Below are positions 34,863 through 44,184 of a DNA stretch of 64,000 nt, piece by piece (position 1 is the stretch's first letter; each line of letters starts with the position of its first letter). The position numbers and the translations under genes were made by a program. The notes beneath the pieces were generated by a model that was not told the origin of the DNA, ran no database searches, and saw nothing but the letters and a program-made list of their open reading frames with translations. The DNA lies in NCBI RefSeq assembly GCF_007997005.1, contig NZ_VOSL01000060.1, forward strand, positions 1 to 64,000, written 5' to 3'. The DNA comes from Lujinxingia vulgaris (GTDB lineage Bacteria > Myxococcota_A > Bradymonadia > Bradymonadales > Bradymonadaceae).

Positions 34863-36359
34863 TTAACCCAACCACCCTTCGGGCACAGCCTTCGCCCGGG
34901 GCACCTCGGGCAGCGCTGCGTCGAAGGGCCAGCTTAACACCACGCAGGTGCCTCGCCCGGGCTCACTCTCGATATGCAGGCTGCCGCCGTGCTCCTCCAG
35001 GATCTGGCGCGTCAGCGCCAGCCCCAGACCGCTGCCCTTCTCCCGGGTGGTGAAGAAGGGCGTGCTCAGTTCTGCCAACTTCTCCGGCGCGATTCCAGCC
35101 CCCCGGTCCAGCACCTCAACCCGGCACATGCCATCGCGTGCCGCCACCACCACCCGCACGCACTCACCGGGCGGGCTGGCCTGGTAGGCGTTGCGCACCA
35201 CGTTGAGGATCGCGCGCCGCAAGCGGCTGACATCTCCCGTCCACGCCACCCCCTCAGCCCCCTCGACCTTGAGCGCACACCCCACCTCGGCCATCTCGCC
35301 ACGCAAGAGATCGTCGATCGCAGCGAGCACCCCGGAGGCCTCAAAGCGCTCCGGCACAAGCTCGGTCGGGCGCGCGTAGGCCAGGAAGTCGGTCACCACC
35401 CGCTCCAGATAGTTGAGCTCCCGGGCGATCTTCTCGACCATCACGACCTGCTCATCATCTCCCCCTTCGCGCAGCTCTTCGTGCAAGAGCCCGCAGAACA
35501 ACTTCATCCCTCCCAGCGGGTTACGCACCTCATGGGCGATGCCGGCGAGCATCATCTGCATGCGTTCATCGCGCGCAACAACCGACTGGCGCATCTCCTC
35601 AAACGCCCCCATCAAGAAGGCGATCTCCTCCGGCCCGGCCGCCGGCTGCTCCGCACTGACCAGCGGGCGCTTCATCTCGCCCTGCGCCACGCGCTCGACC
35701 CCACGAACCAGCCGCCGCACCGGCCGAAGAAGCGCCGCCGCAAAAAGCACCGCGACCACCCCGACCACCGCCACGCCAACTGCCCCCAGCGCCATCAGCG
35801 CCCCACCGAAGTCTCCCAGAAGCTCAAAATGGGTGGCGCTGGCGATGACCACAATCATCGCCACCGGCGTCTCATCGAGCCACACCGGCACAAACGCCTT
35901 CTTATGGCGCTGGCCATCGTCGGTGCGATACATCGGGCTTGTGCGCGGCTGCCCGTCTTCAAAACTTCGCGCGATCTCGATCCGATCCGCCTCCAACGAG
36001 AAGACAGGCTGCCCAAAGCTAACCGCCACATCCGTATCGACCAGGCTCTTTAAGTCCGCATCGACGATCATCACCCGGCGCGCGTCGGTGGCCTCTCGCG
36101 TCGCCTCCAGCCGCTCGCTCAGGCGCGCGCGCACACGCTCCATGGAGGCGTCCATGCGCGCGAGCTGGGCGGCGTCGATGCCCTCACTGAGCTCCGCGCT
36201 CAGCGCGCCCCCGATCGCGCTTAAGCGCCGGCCCACCTCCTCTTCCAGACCGCGCTGCGCGCTCTCCCAGGCCAGCGCGATCATCGCCACGATGATCAGG
36301 GTGGTGGGCACCACAAAGGCCGCGATCATCTGCGCGCGCAATGAAGCTCGAACTCTCAC
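34863..36359 (-). CDS. Sensor histidine kinase
   Basis: A 498-residue membrane kinase. Transmembrane helix 1 (about 11-30) and helix 2 (about 185-210) bracket an extracytoplasmic sensor region. HAMP ([20 protein letters not shown]) follows, then the phospho-acceptor His276 in [16 protein letters not shown] and an HATPase domain with [11 protein letters not shown] (N box), [10 protein letters not shown] (G1) and [18 protein letters not shown] (G2). It pairs with the downstream NtrC-type regulator. Confidence 0.95.
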   Translation of the reverse strand: MRVRASLRAQMIAAFVVPTTLIIVAMIALAWESAQRGLEEEVGRRLSAIGGALSAELSEGIDAAQLARMDASMERVRARLSERLEATREATDARRVMIVDADLKSLVDTDVAVSFGQPVFSLEADRIEIARSFEDGQPRTSPMYRTDDGQRHKKAFVPVWLDETPVAMIVVIASATHFELLGDFGGALMALGAVGVAVVGVVAVLFAAALLRPVRRLVRGVERVAQGEMKRPLVSAEQPAAGPEEIAFLMGAFEEMRQSVVARDERMQMMLAGIAHEVRNPLGGMKLFCGLLHEELREGGDDEQVVMVEKIARELNYLERVVTDFLAYARPTELVPERFEASGVLAAIDDLLRGEMAEVGCALKVEGAEGVAWTGDVSRLRRAILNVVRNAYQASPPGECVRVVVAARDGMCRVEVLDRGAGIAPEKLAELSTPFFTTREKGSGLGLALTRQILEEHGGSLHIESEPGRGTCVVLSWPFDAALPEVPRAKAVPEGWLG

Positions 36360-36476
36360 GGATCTTTACTCGCGTTGAGGGGCAGGGCCGGAAGACCGCC
36401 TGATTGACACCTTTCTTGCGCCAACGCTATCCTCGCCACGCCCCGAAGATCAATCGCCAGCACGACCTGAGGACCC

Positions 36477-39278
36477 ATGAACGACGCGGAGAACAAGCCT
36501 TCGGCTGGCGAGCAGCCACCCGAAGAGACGCGTGTCTCCGCTGAGGGCGCCTCATCGACGCCCACGCCGGAGGATGCCCCCTCGGACGCACCACGGGTGC
36601 CCGCCCCCCGAAAGACCATGCAGGGCATGGGCGCGCTGCGCACACCCTCAAGCCCCGGCTCAGGGCTCTCCCTCTCGGAGCGTCTCAAAAAACTCAGCGT
36701 ACCCGCCGAGACCGCTCAGCCGAGCGATGCCGACGCCGACGTCGACACCGACTCGCCGAAGTCCAATCCGGCCGACGCCCTGACTGCCGCCCCCGAAGAC
36801 GACGCCCCGACCACCATCGAGATGCTCCCGGAGGACCTCGATGACGATCTCGAGAACGGCGTGGCACCCGAAGAGCGTGATGCAGAAGAGCGGGACGCAT
36901 CGGATGCGCACACAGACGCGTCGCGCCCCTCCTCCGGGCGCGCCACCATGCTCAGTCACGCCATCGGGCCCACCGGCATCCCGGCCGAAGATGCCTCCGA
37001 CAGCGCCGACATTCAGACCTCCGCCCCGAACCTCGAGGAGGTCTCCCGGCCGGAAACAGCGCGTGCCTCCTCGCTGAGTGAGTCCACTCACCCCGAACCT
37101 CCCGAAGAGCTCACCGTCGAAGAACCCTTCGTTGGCGAGGCCACCGAGATCGCGCCCGGGCTGGCCGACGCCCTGCCCGATGGCGATCTTCAGCCCGAAC
37201 GCACCGAGATCTCACCGGGACTTCGTGGCGAGGCACCCGCCGGCGATCTTCAGCCCGAGCGCACCGAGATTGCCCGCAGTGTCTTCGACACCGCCAGTGA
37301 GGCACCGCCCCCGGTCGACCGCAGCAGCATCTCCATGGAGCTCGCCGCTGCCGCCGACTCCGGCGCCTTTGAGGCCACCCAGATTTCGTCGGTCGAAGAC
37401 CTCGCCCGCGGCGATCGCGCCCGGGCTGGCGTCGATGCCCCTGCCACGACGCCGGCACCGGGCACCGATGACTTCGCCGCCCAGGCCACCGAGGTCTTCT
37501 CCAGCCCCTTTGAGGCCGACCCGGTCTGCCCGCGCATCTCCACGCTGAGCGGCCCCACCGTCGGGCAGGAGTTTCTGGTCAACCGCATCCGCAGCACCGT
37601 CGGCCGTGGTACCGACAACTCCATCGTGGTGCCCGACCTCTCGATGAGCCGCAAACACTTCGAGATCATTCAGCAGCACGACGACAGCTTCATGGTCCGC
37701 GACCTGATGTCGATCAACGGCACCGCCCTCAACGGGGTCAAAGTCCGCGAGGCCGATCTCTTTCACGGCGACCGCATTGAAGCCGGGCAGACCACCTTTC
37801 AATTTGTGATTCCCGGCGATCGCCCCACCGAGAGTCGGCAGCGGCGGCTGATCCCGGCCGCCTCTACCCAGACGGCCACCGCGCTGAAGCAGGGCCAGCT
37901 GGGCGCGGCGCCCTCCTCCGCTGCGCCGCGCCGCCTCGATCGCATGTTGATGGGCGTGACCATCGGCGCAGCCCTGCTCTGCCTGCCGCTGATCGGGCTC
38001 ATCGTGCACCTGGCCCTCTCCCCCGAGGCCTCCGAAAACGCTTCCGAAGCGGCCCTGGCCATCCACGACAGCGACGCCCGCGCGCTCTACCTGGAAGGGG
38101 TGGAGGCCATCAAGAGCAGGGAGTGGGAGCGGGCCGAGGAGCTTTTCAAAAAAGCAGCTGCCGCCGACCCGGAGTTCGGCGAAGTCGACGCTCAGCTTGA
38201 GCGCATCGCCATGGAGCGGCGCGCCCGCGACATCGTCGAGCGCGCTCGCCAGCGAGTCGACGCCATCAATGCGCCGCTCCTGGCCGAGCTCGGCGCCATC
38301 TCGCGCGAGAGCGTCTATCACAGCGAGGCCCAATCGTTGATTCGGCTGGCGCGGCAGGGCGAGGTTCACGGGATTTTTGAGCGCGCCCAGCGCTCCTTTG
38401 AAGCGGAAGAGTGGGAGGCCAGCCGCGAGGCCGTCGACGATCTTCTCAGCATCTCGCCGCAGCATGAGGGCGCGCGCCGCCTCCTCGAAGATCTCGACGC
38501 GGTGGCCGCCCGACAGCTTGAAGAGCGTCAGGCCGAAGAGGCCCGCCAGCGCGAGCTCGCCAGCCGCACTCGCCGGCCTTCGGCCCGCCCCTCCAGCGAA
38601 CGTGAGAAGCCTGAGCTCGACAACCCCTTCGCCGAGTTGCCCTCCTCGGGCGGTGCGGAATCAACCGGCGGATCCCGAGATTCGACGGGATCTTCTGCGG
38701 GCTCCATCAACTTCACGGAGGGCTTCAACCTCTACCGCGACGAGAACTTCGACGGGGCCATCGCGCACTTCGAGTCCATCCGACAGGCCTCCAGCGGCGC
38801 CATTGGCGAGCGAGCTGCGCGCACCGCCGACGATGTGCGCACCTTCCGCCAGAGTTTGCAGCAGGGACGCCAGGCGCTGGAGGCCGGCGAGTTTGAACGC
38901 GCGCTTACCCTGATCCAGAGCGCCCGCAAAGCCGACGCCTCCATCGCCGGCGGCCGCGGCTACTTCGAGCAGCAGACCTCCACGGCCATGGCCCACGCGC
39001 TCGCTGGCCAGGGCCTGGCGGCCCTGGCCTCCGACAGCTACGCTCGCGCCTACTCCCTTCTGACCCGCGCCCAGGCCCTCTCCCGAAGCGATCCCACCAC
39101 GCGCCGGCTGGCCCTGGCGCTGGAAGACGAGGCCAACAGCCTCTACATCCTGGCCGCCGGCCAGCGCGCCTCCGACCCGGGCGCTGCCGCCGAGCTCTGC
39201 CGCACCATCCTCACGATGGTGCCTCCCTCCAGCGACAACCACCGCCGCGCTCGCCAGATGCTCGAAGAGCTCCCCTGA
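36477..39278 (+). CDS. FHA domain protein with transmembrane helix and TPR-like C-terminus
   Basis: A 933-residue protein. The first 345 residues are acidic, disordered and Thr/Pro-rich, with a short internal duplication (GDLQPERTEI twice near residue 245). An FHA domain (about 350-442) has the phospho-Thr-binding signature VGRGTDNSIVVPDLSMSRKH and SINGTALNG. One transmembrane helix lies near 490-513. The remaining 400 residues are helical repeats (YLEGVEAIKSREWERAEELF, FNLYRDENFDGAIAHFESI) of TPR type. The topology suggests a cytoplasmic phosphopeptide reader joined to a periplasmic TPR scaffold. Its Thr-rich N-terminus may itself be phosphorylated. Confidence 0.85.
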   Translation: MNDAENKPSAGEQPPEETRVSAEGASSTPTPEDAPSDAPRVPAPRKTMQGMGALRTPSSPGSGLSLSERLKKLSVPAETAQPSDADADVDTDSPKSNPADALTAAPEDDAPTTIEMLPEDLDDDLENGVAPEERDAEERDASDAHTDASRPSSGRATMLSHAIGPTGIPAEDASDSADIQTSAPNLEEVSRPETARASSLSESTHPEPPEELTVEEPFVGEATEIAPGLADALPDGDLQPERTEISPGLRGEAPAGDLQPERTEIARSVFDTASEAPPPVDRSSISMELAAAADSGAFEATQISSVEDLARGDRARAGVDAPATTPAPGTDDFAAQATEVFSSPFEADPVCPRISTLSGPTVGQEFLVNRIRSTVGRGTDNSIVVPDLSMSRKHFEIIQQHDDSFMVRDLMSINGTALNGVKVREADLFHGDRIEAGQTTFQFVIPGDRPTESRQRRLIPAASTQTATALKQGQLGAAPSSAAPRRLDRMLMGVTIGAALLCLPLIGLIVHLALSPEASENASEAALAIHDSDARALYLEGVEAIKSREWERAEELFKKAAAADPEFGEVDAQLERIAMERRARDIVERARQRVDAINAPLLAELGAISRESVYHSEAQSLIRLARQGEVHGIFERAQRSFEAEEWEASREAVDDLLSISPQHEGARRLLEDLDAVAARQLEERQAEEARQRELASRTRRPSARPSSEREKPELDNPFAELPSSGGAESTGGSRDSTGSSAGSINFTEGFNLYRDENFDGAIAHFESIRQASSGAIGERAARTADDVRTFRQSLQQGRQALEAGEFERALTLIQSARKADASIAGGRGYFEQQTSTAMAHALAGQGLAALASDSYARAYSLLTRAQALSRSDPTTRRLALALEDEANSLYILAAGQRASDPGAAAELCRTILTMVPPSSDNHRRARQMLEELP

Positions 39279-39329
39279 CCCCGGGACGCCGGGCCCCCCG
39301 GACGCTGCAACCTCCGGCCCCGAAGCCCC

Positions 39330-39375
39330 ACACGCCAACGCCCCGATGAGCAAGCTCATCGGGGCGTTGGCGTGT
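39330..39375. terminator. Perfect 22-bp inverted repeat between convergent genes
   Basis: Two 22-base arms separated only by AA (39352-39353). It lies between the convergent ends of the FHA gene and the receiver gene. Neither side has a T-tract, so it is either a Rho-assisted barrier or an RNA-stabilising hairpin. Confidence 0.6.
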
Positions 39376-39400
39376 CACAAGTGTGGATCGGTGACCGGAC

Positions 39401-39874
39401 TCAGCGAAGTGGCGGGGATTGCCGCTGCTCCAGCACTTTGGCCACCTTGACCTTCAGCTCTTCAAAGTCGAAGGGCTTATCGATGTAATCATCGGCACCA
39501 AAAAGCGGGCTGGTCAGCTCGTTATTGGTCGGGCCGATGCCGGTGAGCATGATGATCGCGGTGTGCTCGTAAATATCGTGCTGACGCACGTACTTGCACA
39601 CCTCCCAACCGGTGAGCTCGGGCATCATCACGTCGAGCACCACCAGGTTGGGGCGATGCTCAATGATCTTCTCCAGCGCATCGGCTCCGTCGACGCTCTC
39701 CAGAAGATCGCAGTCACGACGCGAAAAGTGCGCCTTGAGCATCCCGCGCAGCTCACTGTCGTCATCGGCCAGAAGGATCAGCGGGCGCTCACGGGTGGTG
39801 GGCGCACCAAAGGGCAGATCTTCATCGGCGATCGCGTCGATCGACTCTGCTGCGCTCTTCTCGTTGGGGTCCAT
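39401..39874 (-). CDS. Receiver-domain response regulator
   Basis: A 157-residue protein: a 30-residue disordered N-terminus, then a CheY-like receiver with acidic pocket DDD (37-39), phospho-acceptor D81 (LVVLDVMMPELTGWEV), T111 and K133 (YIDKPF). There is no output domain. The insertion IGPTNNELTS between beta-4 and helix-4 is longer than in CheY. It probably works by protein-protein contact. No histidine kinase lies next to it. Confidence 0.92.
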   Translation of the reverse strand: MDPNEKSAAESIDAIADEDLPFGAPTTRERPLILLADDDSELRGMLKAHFSRRDCDLLESVDGADALEKIIEHRPNLVVLDVMMPELTGWEVCKYVRQHDIYEHTAIIMLTGIGPTNNELTSPLFGADDYIDKPFDFEELKVKVAKVLEQRQSPPLR

Positions 39875-39972
39875 GCATATACCTCGGAATCGTGATCTCG
39901 ATGGGTCTATCAGGGGGCAGGGGCAATCCTACACACATCGCCTCGACCTGCCACCGAAAACACCGGCCGAAT

Positions 39973-40728
39973 TCACTCGCCGCTGGCCTCATCGGGCTGC
40001 GCCTGACTGGAGGCTTCAAAGGCCTCCACGCGCTCACGCGCCCGCGGGGTCTCATCGAGGAACTCATCGAAGAGCACCCGCGCCAGCTCCCGCTTGTCGA
40101 TCCCTTCGGGGGCCACCTTCATATCGAGCTGGCAGAGCGAGATATCAAAGCGCGAGCTCTTGACCGTCTCTTTATCCAGCCCGAACTCCCGCATCGCCTT
40201 CTCGAGCTCGTGGGTCTGCATGTTGAAGCGACCGGCGACTTCGCGCAGAGACTGCTGACGGAAGTTGTTATTCTCGGTGATCCCGCAGTGGTAGGCGCAG
40301 AAGACCTCAAAGGGGGTCAGCTCCACCGGCCCCCGGCGCGACTCCTGAGCAGCCGAAAGGTCGACCACCGGCTCCCGCCCGCCGAGCTTGCTCTCGGGGG
40401 TCTTGAGCTTGCGCACCGGCGTCTTACGACGCTGGCGCCGCTTGCCGGAGCTGCGGTTTCGGCTCTTGCGCCGCGAGCTTCCACGGGAGCGCCGCGAGCT
40501 CTGGCGACGGTTCTTGCTCTTACCCCGGCCCCGGCTCTTCTTCTTGCCGCCGGAGGGCTTGGAGCCTCCCTCAGATCCACCCGACTCGTTTTTCGCGTTG
40601 TTCTGGGTGTTCTGGTTGGAGCCTTTGCTGCTGCGCGAGCGCCGGCGACGGCGACGGCGGCGGCGCTTACTGCTGCCACCACCTTCGGGGTTGTTATCCT
40701 GGGCGCTCTGGTTGGCCTCTTCGCTCAT
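39973..40728 (-). CDS. Arg-rich protein with C-terminal helical domain
   Basis: A 251-residue protein. Residues 20-110 are extremely basic, including a run of nine consecutive Arg (RRRRRRRRR) and many RS/SR pairs; this part is predicted disordered. Residues 135-230 form a compact helical domain (LTPFEVFCAYHCGI ... LREVAGRFNMQTHELEKAMREF) that looks like a small HTH-type fold. Such a layout suggests nucleic-acid binding, perhaps of RNA or the nucleoid. I do not recognise a named family. Confidence 0.6.
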   Translation of the reverse strand: MSEEANQSAQDNNPEGGGSSKRRRRRRRRRSRSSKGSNQNTQNNAKNESGGSEGGSKPSGGKKKSRGRGKSKNRRQSSRRSRGSSRRKSRNRSSGKRRQRRKTPVRKLKTPESKLGGREPVVDLSAAQESRRGPVELTPFEVFCAYHCGITENNNFRQQSLREVAGRFNMQTHELEKAMREFGLDKETVKSSRFDISLCQLDMKVAPEGIDKRELARVLFDEFLDETPRARERVEAFEASSQAQPDEASGE

Positions 40729-41329
40729 CCTCTCCTCGGTGCTGAGCCTGAAAGGTCACTGACGATCGCTGCCCGGGGACCTCGGCGCCGCCTGCTGGCA
40801 GCCCGTCCCACGCGCATCGATCTGGCGGTATGTCGCTCGTTTGGTACCTGCTCGCCGGTGGGGTCGCTCGCGCCGCGACGCGCGGCGTGACAACCTTCCC
40901 CGGATCTTTATCGTGCCGCGGACCGTCGTGATCCGGCACTCGCGTCGACGTCCCACAAGGATGCCGGACGGTCGGAGCGCGCTCTCCTCATCGACCCTGG
41001 AGACACGGGCTCCCTGGTCCTCAATGTACTCACCGATGCCGAGTCACCACGCCATCCTGGCAAAACGCCCGGGATGATGGGCGCTGACCGCTGCTGCGGG
41101 ACGCGCTCTCCGATCGTGCTCGGTGCCCTGTTGGTTTCGGGGTCAAGCCGCGCACGGAATAGCGTCGCGCGCCAGCTCTCCTCGACACTCTAGCGCATCT
41201 GAATTAGGCTGACAACTCCCCGCAAAGTTCGTACCACTGCTGCGGTCCCCGCTCGCTACGAGCCCTCTCGATACGTCTTACGGTGTGCCCAACGCGCGTC
41301 TCGGCGCCCCAGCTCTCCGCCCACGTCCT
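40729..41329. other. 600-bp intergenic region
   Basis: Between two divergent genes. I found no RNA gene, repeat array or convincing ORF. CTGACA at 41210 with TACCAC 17 bp later is a weak promoter candidate for the downstream lipoprotein. It is unusually long for this gene-dense window and could hide a small RNA. Confidence 0.4.
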
Positions 41330-42169
41330 ATGCGCCAACCCCATCTTCCAACCCTGATGCCACCTGCCGCACGCCGGCTTCGATGGCTGGTTGTTGGCTT
41401 AAGCCTGTTCTGGGGCACCGGATGCAACCTGGCCATCGACCTGGAAGATTATCCCTACACCGCGCTTTCACCCGATACCGACCTCCCCGCCGACACCGGC
41501 GCCGACGCTCCGGCTGAAGACACCGAGCTTGCAGACACGCCCGACGCTCCCGTCGGGCAACCCGCGCTGGCCTTCTCCGAGCTGATGATCCGCGTGGAGC
41601 CCCCGCCTGGCGAGTCTCAGGAGCTGGGCGAATACGTCGAGATCGTCAACCTGGGCGACGCCCCCATCGATCCGCGCGGCGTGGTGATCGAGATCCTCGA
41701 GACCAACGAGCGCATCGAGATCGACCGCCTGCTCGACTCCCCCAAAGAGCGCGCCGTGGTCGAGGCCCTGGAGCCCATCGCCCCCGGGGAGCGTTTTCTC
41801 TTCTACCGCCGCGCCAACGACCATTACGTCATCGAAGAGATCCTCGATCCTGCGGCCTCCTACGAGTACGGCCGCTGGAGCCGACCGGTGGGCCTGTCGA
41901 ACTTCACCCGCTCCATGCGCCTGATCGAGCTGGAGGGGGAGTTCGGCTTTGTGATCCACGACGAGGTCGCCTGGCGCGAAGGCGCGCTGGTCGACCCGGA
42001 TGGCGAGATCGGAGCCGGGCGCGAGCTACGCGAAAACGTCGCCTTCGGGCTGCGCCCTGGCGAGCGCTCGGGCCGCGAGCCCACCGCCTGGTGCTACCAC
42101 CGCGAATTGCTCTCCGAGGGCCCGCTCTTCGGATCGCCGGGCCAGCCCACCCCGGCGAGCTGCCGCTGA
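41330..42169 (+). CDS. Lamin-tail domain lipoprotein
   Basis: A 279-residue lipoprotein (lipobox LFWGTGC). An Asp/Ala/Thr-rich linker (DTDLPADTGADAPAEDTELA) follows, then a lamin-tail domain (LAFSELMIRVEP ... ELGEYVEIVNLGDAPIDPRG ... LEPIAPGERFLFYRR) and the family ending PTAWCYHR ... LFGSPGQPTPASC. It resembles the LTD lipoprotein at 5.1 kb but stands alone here. The start is uncertain (41285 GTG, 41330 or 41357 ATG) and none has a good ribosome site. Confidence 0.72.
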   Translation: MRQPHLPTLMPPAARRLRWLVVGLSLFWGTGCNLAIDLEDYPYTALSPDTDLPADTGADAPAEDTELADTPDAPVGQPALAFSELMIRVEPPPGESQELGEYVEIVNLGDAPIDPRGVVIEILETNERIEIDRLLDSPKERAVVEALEPIAPGERFLFYRRANDHYVIEEILDPAASYEYGRWSRPVGLSNFTRSMRLIELEGEFGFVIHDEVAWREGALVDPDGEIGAGRELRENVAFGLRPGERSGREPTAWCYHRELLSEGPLFGSPGQPTPASCR

Positions 42170-42206
42170 CCTCGTCTCTGACTCCAACTTAGCGCGGCGT
42201 TCGGGC

Positions 42207-42812
42207 TCATCCCTTGAGCTGAGCGCGAATGCGCTCCACAACCTCCGAATACGAGGTGTTCTGCACAACCTGCGTCATCAGGTCGGTGTACTTCTCCACA
42301 AGGTCAGTGCGCCCCTCCCCGCGGTAATGCTCCAGGATCTCGTGCAGACGCACGTAGGTGCGCTCGCTGTTCACAAAGTACTCCGCGGCCTTCACCGTTG
42401 CCTCAATGCCGGCGCGGCTGACCGAGGGTTGGCGCGCCTGAAAGACAAACTCGCGCCCCTCACTGTTGACGATCCCCACGGTCGCCTCAGCCCATGCCTT
42501 GGAGGACTCCCGGGCGTCATCGCTGTTGAGCAACCCCTGGATGGCAAACTGCGAGAACGCGATCGAGCTGAGCGAGGGGTAGTCGTGCGCCAGGTGCTGG
42601 CGCAGCCCGTTGAAGAGCGCGTCGATCGTGCCCACGCCCTGCCCCTCGACCTCCACCGGGTTCTCCTCGCGCTGGGCGAGCTGAAAGCGCATCAGGCACT
42701 CCCCGCGGCTTAAGTCTTCTTCCAGGCTGTACGCTTTGACCGCCAGGGTGAGGTAGTTCTCCTGGAGAATCTCGCGCATCAGACTGACCATCTTCTCTTG
42801 ATCGAACGCCAT
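42207..42812 (-). CDS. Stand-alone LeuA-dimer-like allosteric domain protein
   Basis: A 201-residue protein. Residues 55-155 follow the pattern of the C-terminal regulatory domain of 2-isopropylmalate synthase: VEGQGVGTIDALFNGLRQHL, a hydrophobic strand, AWAEATVGIVNSEGREFVFQARQ, then SRAGIEATVKAAEYFVNSER. There is no catalytic TIM barrel. In LeuA this domain binds leucine and controls activity, so the protein may be a free amino-acid-sensing module or have been recruited elsewhere. The ATG at 42812 has AAAGGAG upstream. The domain match is by pattern only. Confidence 0.62.
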   Translation of the reverse strand: MAFDQEKMVSLMREILQENYLTLAVKAYSLEEDLSRGECLMRFQLAQREENPVEVEGQGVGTIDALFNGLRQHLAHDYPSLSSIAFSQFAIQGLLNSDDARESSKAWAEATVGIVNSEGREFVFQARQPSVSRAGIEATVKAAEYFVNSERTYVRLHEILEHYRGEGRTDLVEKYTDLMTQVVQNTSYSEVVERIRAQLKG

Positions 42813-42978
42813 CGTTGCTCCTTTTCGACGGGTAGGACGTTTTATCTTCGGGAGGTCATACGTTAAGGTAGCGAAGCTGCTTAAGACAGGATGCGACGCT
42901 TCGTAATGCTTGTAACGCGTCCATCGTTGCCGCACATCCTCCGGCCTTTTAACGGGCCGCCTGCCGGGAGTCTTCCTG

Positions 42979-44037
42979 ATGGTCGCACCTTACTCGACGT
43001 CGCCTCATCGCGAGCCGGTGGTCCAAGAGTCCTCCACCTACCTCACAGACGCGGAGGCGGCCTCCTTATGCACGATCTTCTTTGAGGGCCTGGAGAGCGG
43101 CATGAGCTACGCGCGCATCATCGACATGATGGAGCGCCAGGGCTACGACGGCAAAATGGTTCGCCGGATGCGCCACTCCCTGATGGAGCGCGGCGACATG
43201 CTCGGCGAAGCCTTTGCCCGCTACGGCCTGCTCGACTCCACCGCCCGAAAGCTCATCCTGGTGGCTGAGGAACAGGGTAAGCTTCCGCGCACCTTTCGCC
43301 ACCTGGCCAAGCATTACGGTAAACGCGCCAGGCGCCGAAAAAAGCTCGTCTTCTCCTTTGCCGAGCCGGTGCTCCTGGTGGTGCTGGGCCTCTTCATCGC
43401 CATGACCCTTTTCACCGCGGATCTTGGCGAGATCACCATGCGCCACGACACCTGGACGGTGATCGGCGAGCTGATGATGGGAGGCCTGCTGCAGGGCGCG
43501 ATCTTTTTGCTGGTCGTGGGTTTCGGGGCGTACGTCTACCTCAACCTCCCGGTCGATCTGAGCCTGCGCAGCTTCGGCTACCGCCTGTGGCTGGCCGTCC
43601 CGATCTTAAACCGCGCCAGCCTCTTCAACACCTACTCGGTGTTCTGCCGCTACACCGAACAATCGATCTCCAGCGGTCTGACCGTGCATAAGGCGCTGGA
43701 GCTGGCGGCGGAGGCCTCCAACAACTCCGATATTGAGCGCAAGATCCCGATCGCCCAGGACGTCATCGAGCAGGGGGGGAGCCTGGCCAAGGGCTTCTAT
43801 ATGATGAAGGTCTTGCCCGACGACATCCTGGAGAACGTCGACGTGGGTGAGGAGACCGGTCGCCTGGAGGAGCGCCTGGCGTCGCTGGCCGAGCGTTACG
43901 AAGAGCGAGCCGATGAGGCCTTTGAGGCGCTGATGGCGACCTTCGTGTACGGCGCGCGCATGATGATCGCCGCGGCGATCATCGGCACGCTGCTGCTGAC
44001 GTTGACCACGCAGTTCAAAGACACCTTCATGGTCTAG
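42979..44037 (+). CDS. GspF/PilC-like type II secretion inner-membrane protein
   Basis: A 352-residue protein with two copies of the T2SSF module. Copy 1 is FFEGLESGMSYARIIDMMERQG through KLPRTFRHLAKHYGKRARRRKK. Copy 2 is FCRYTEQSISSGLTVHKALELA through DVGEETGRLEERLASLAERYEER. Transmembrane segments sit near 125-145, 170-195 and 325-345. It is the platform protein of type IV pilus or type II secretion machines, but no other secretion genes are adjacent, so its machine lies elsewhere or it acts alone. Confidence 0.87.
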   Translation: MVAPYSTSPHREPVVQESSTYLTDAEAASLCTIFFEGLESGMSYARIIDMMERQGYDGKMVRRMRHSLMERGDMLGEAFARYGLLDSTARKLILVAEEQGKLPRTFRHLAKHYGKRARRRKKLVFSFAEPVLLVVLGLFIAMTLFTADLGEITMRHDTWTVIGELMMGGLLQGAIFLLVVGFGAYVYLNLPVDLSLRSFGYRLWLAVPILNRASLFNTYSVFCRYTEQSISSGLTVHKALELAAEASNNSDIERKIPIAQDVIEQGGSLAKGFYMMKVLPDDILENVDVGEETGRLEERLASLAERYEERADEAFEALMATFVYGARMMIAAAIIGTLLLTLTTQFKDTFMV

Positions 44038-44104
44038 GCCGTTGAGGTCAGGCCAGATCCTGGCCTTCAAAGGACAGGCCTGGCGAGCCGGGTCTTCAGG
44101 CATG

Positions 44105-44142
44105 AAAAAACGCGCAGCCGGAGCTCCGGCTGCGCGTTTTTT
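44105..44142. terminator. Bidirectional terminator (perfect palindrome)
   Basis: A 38-bp perfect palindrome: six A, a 13-base GC arm, its complement, then six T. It serves the convergent GspF-like and SerA-like genes. Confidence 0.95.
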
Positions 44143-44184
44143 ATTCGGAAAACCTCCGCGGCGTACTCACCGCAGGGCTCGGAC

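Noticed and set aside
40729-41329. RNase P RNA or tmRNA
   Set aside because: I looked for the GAAAGTCCGG-type and tag-peptide signatures on both strands and found neither.
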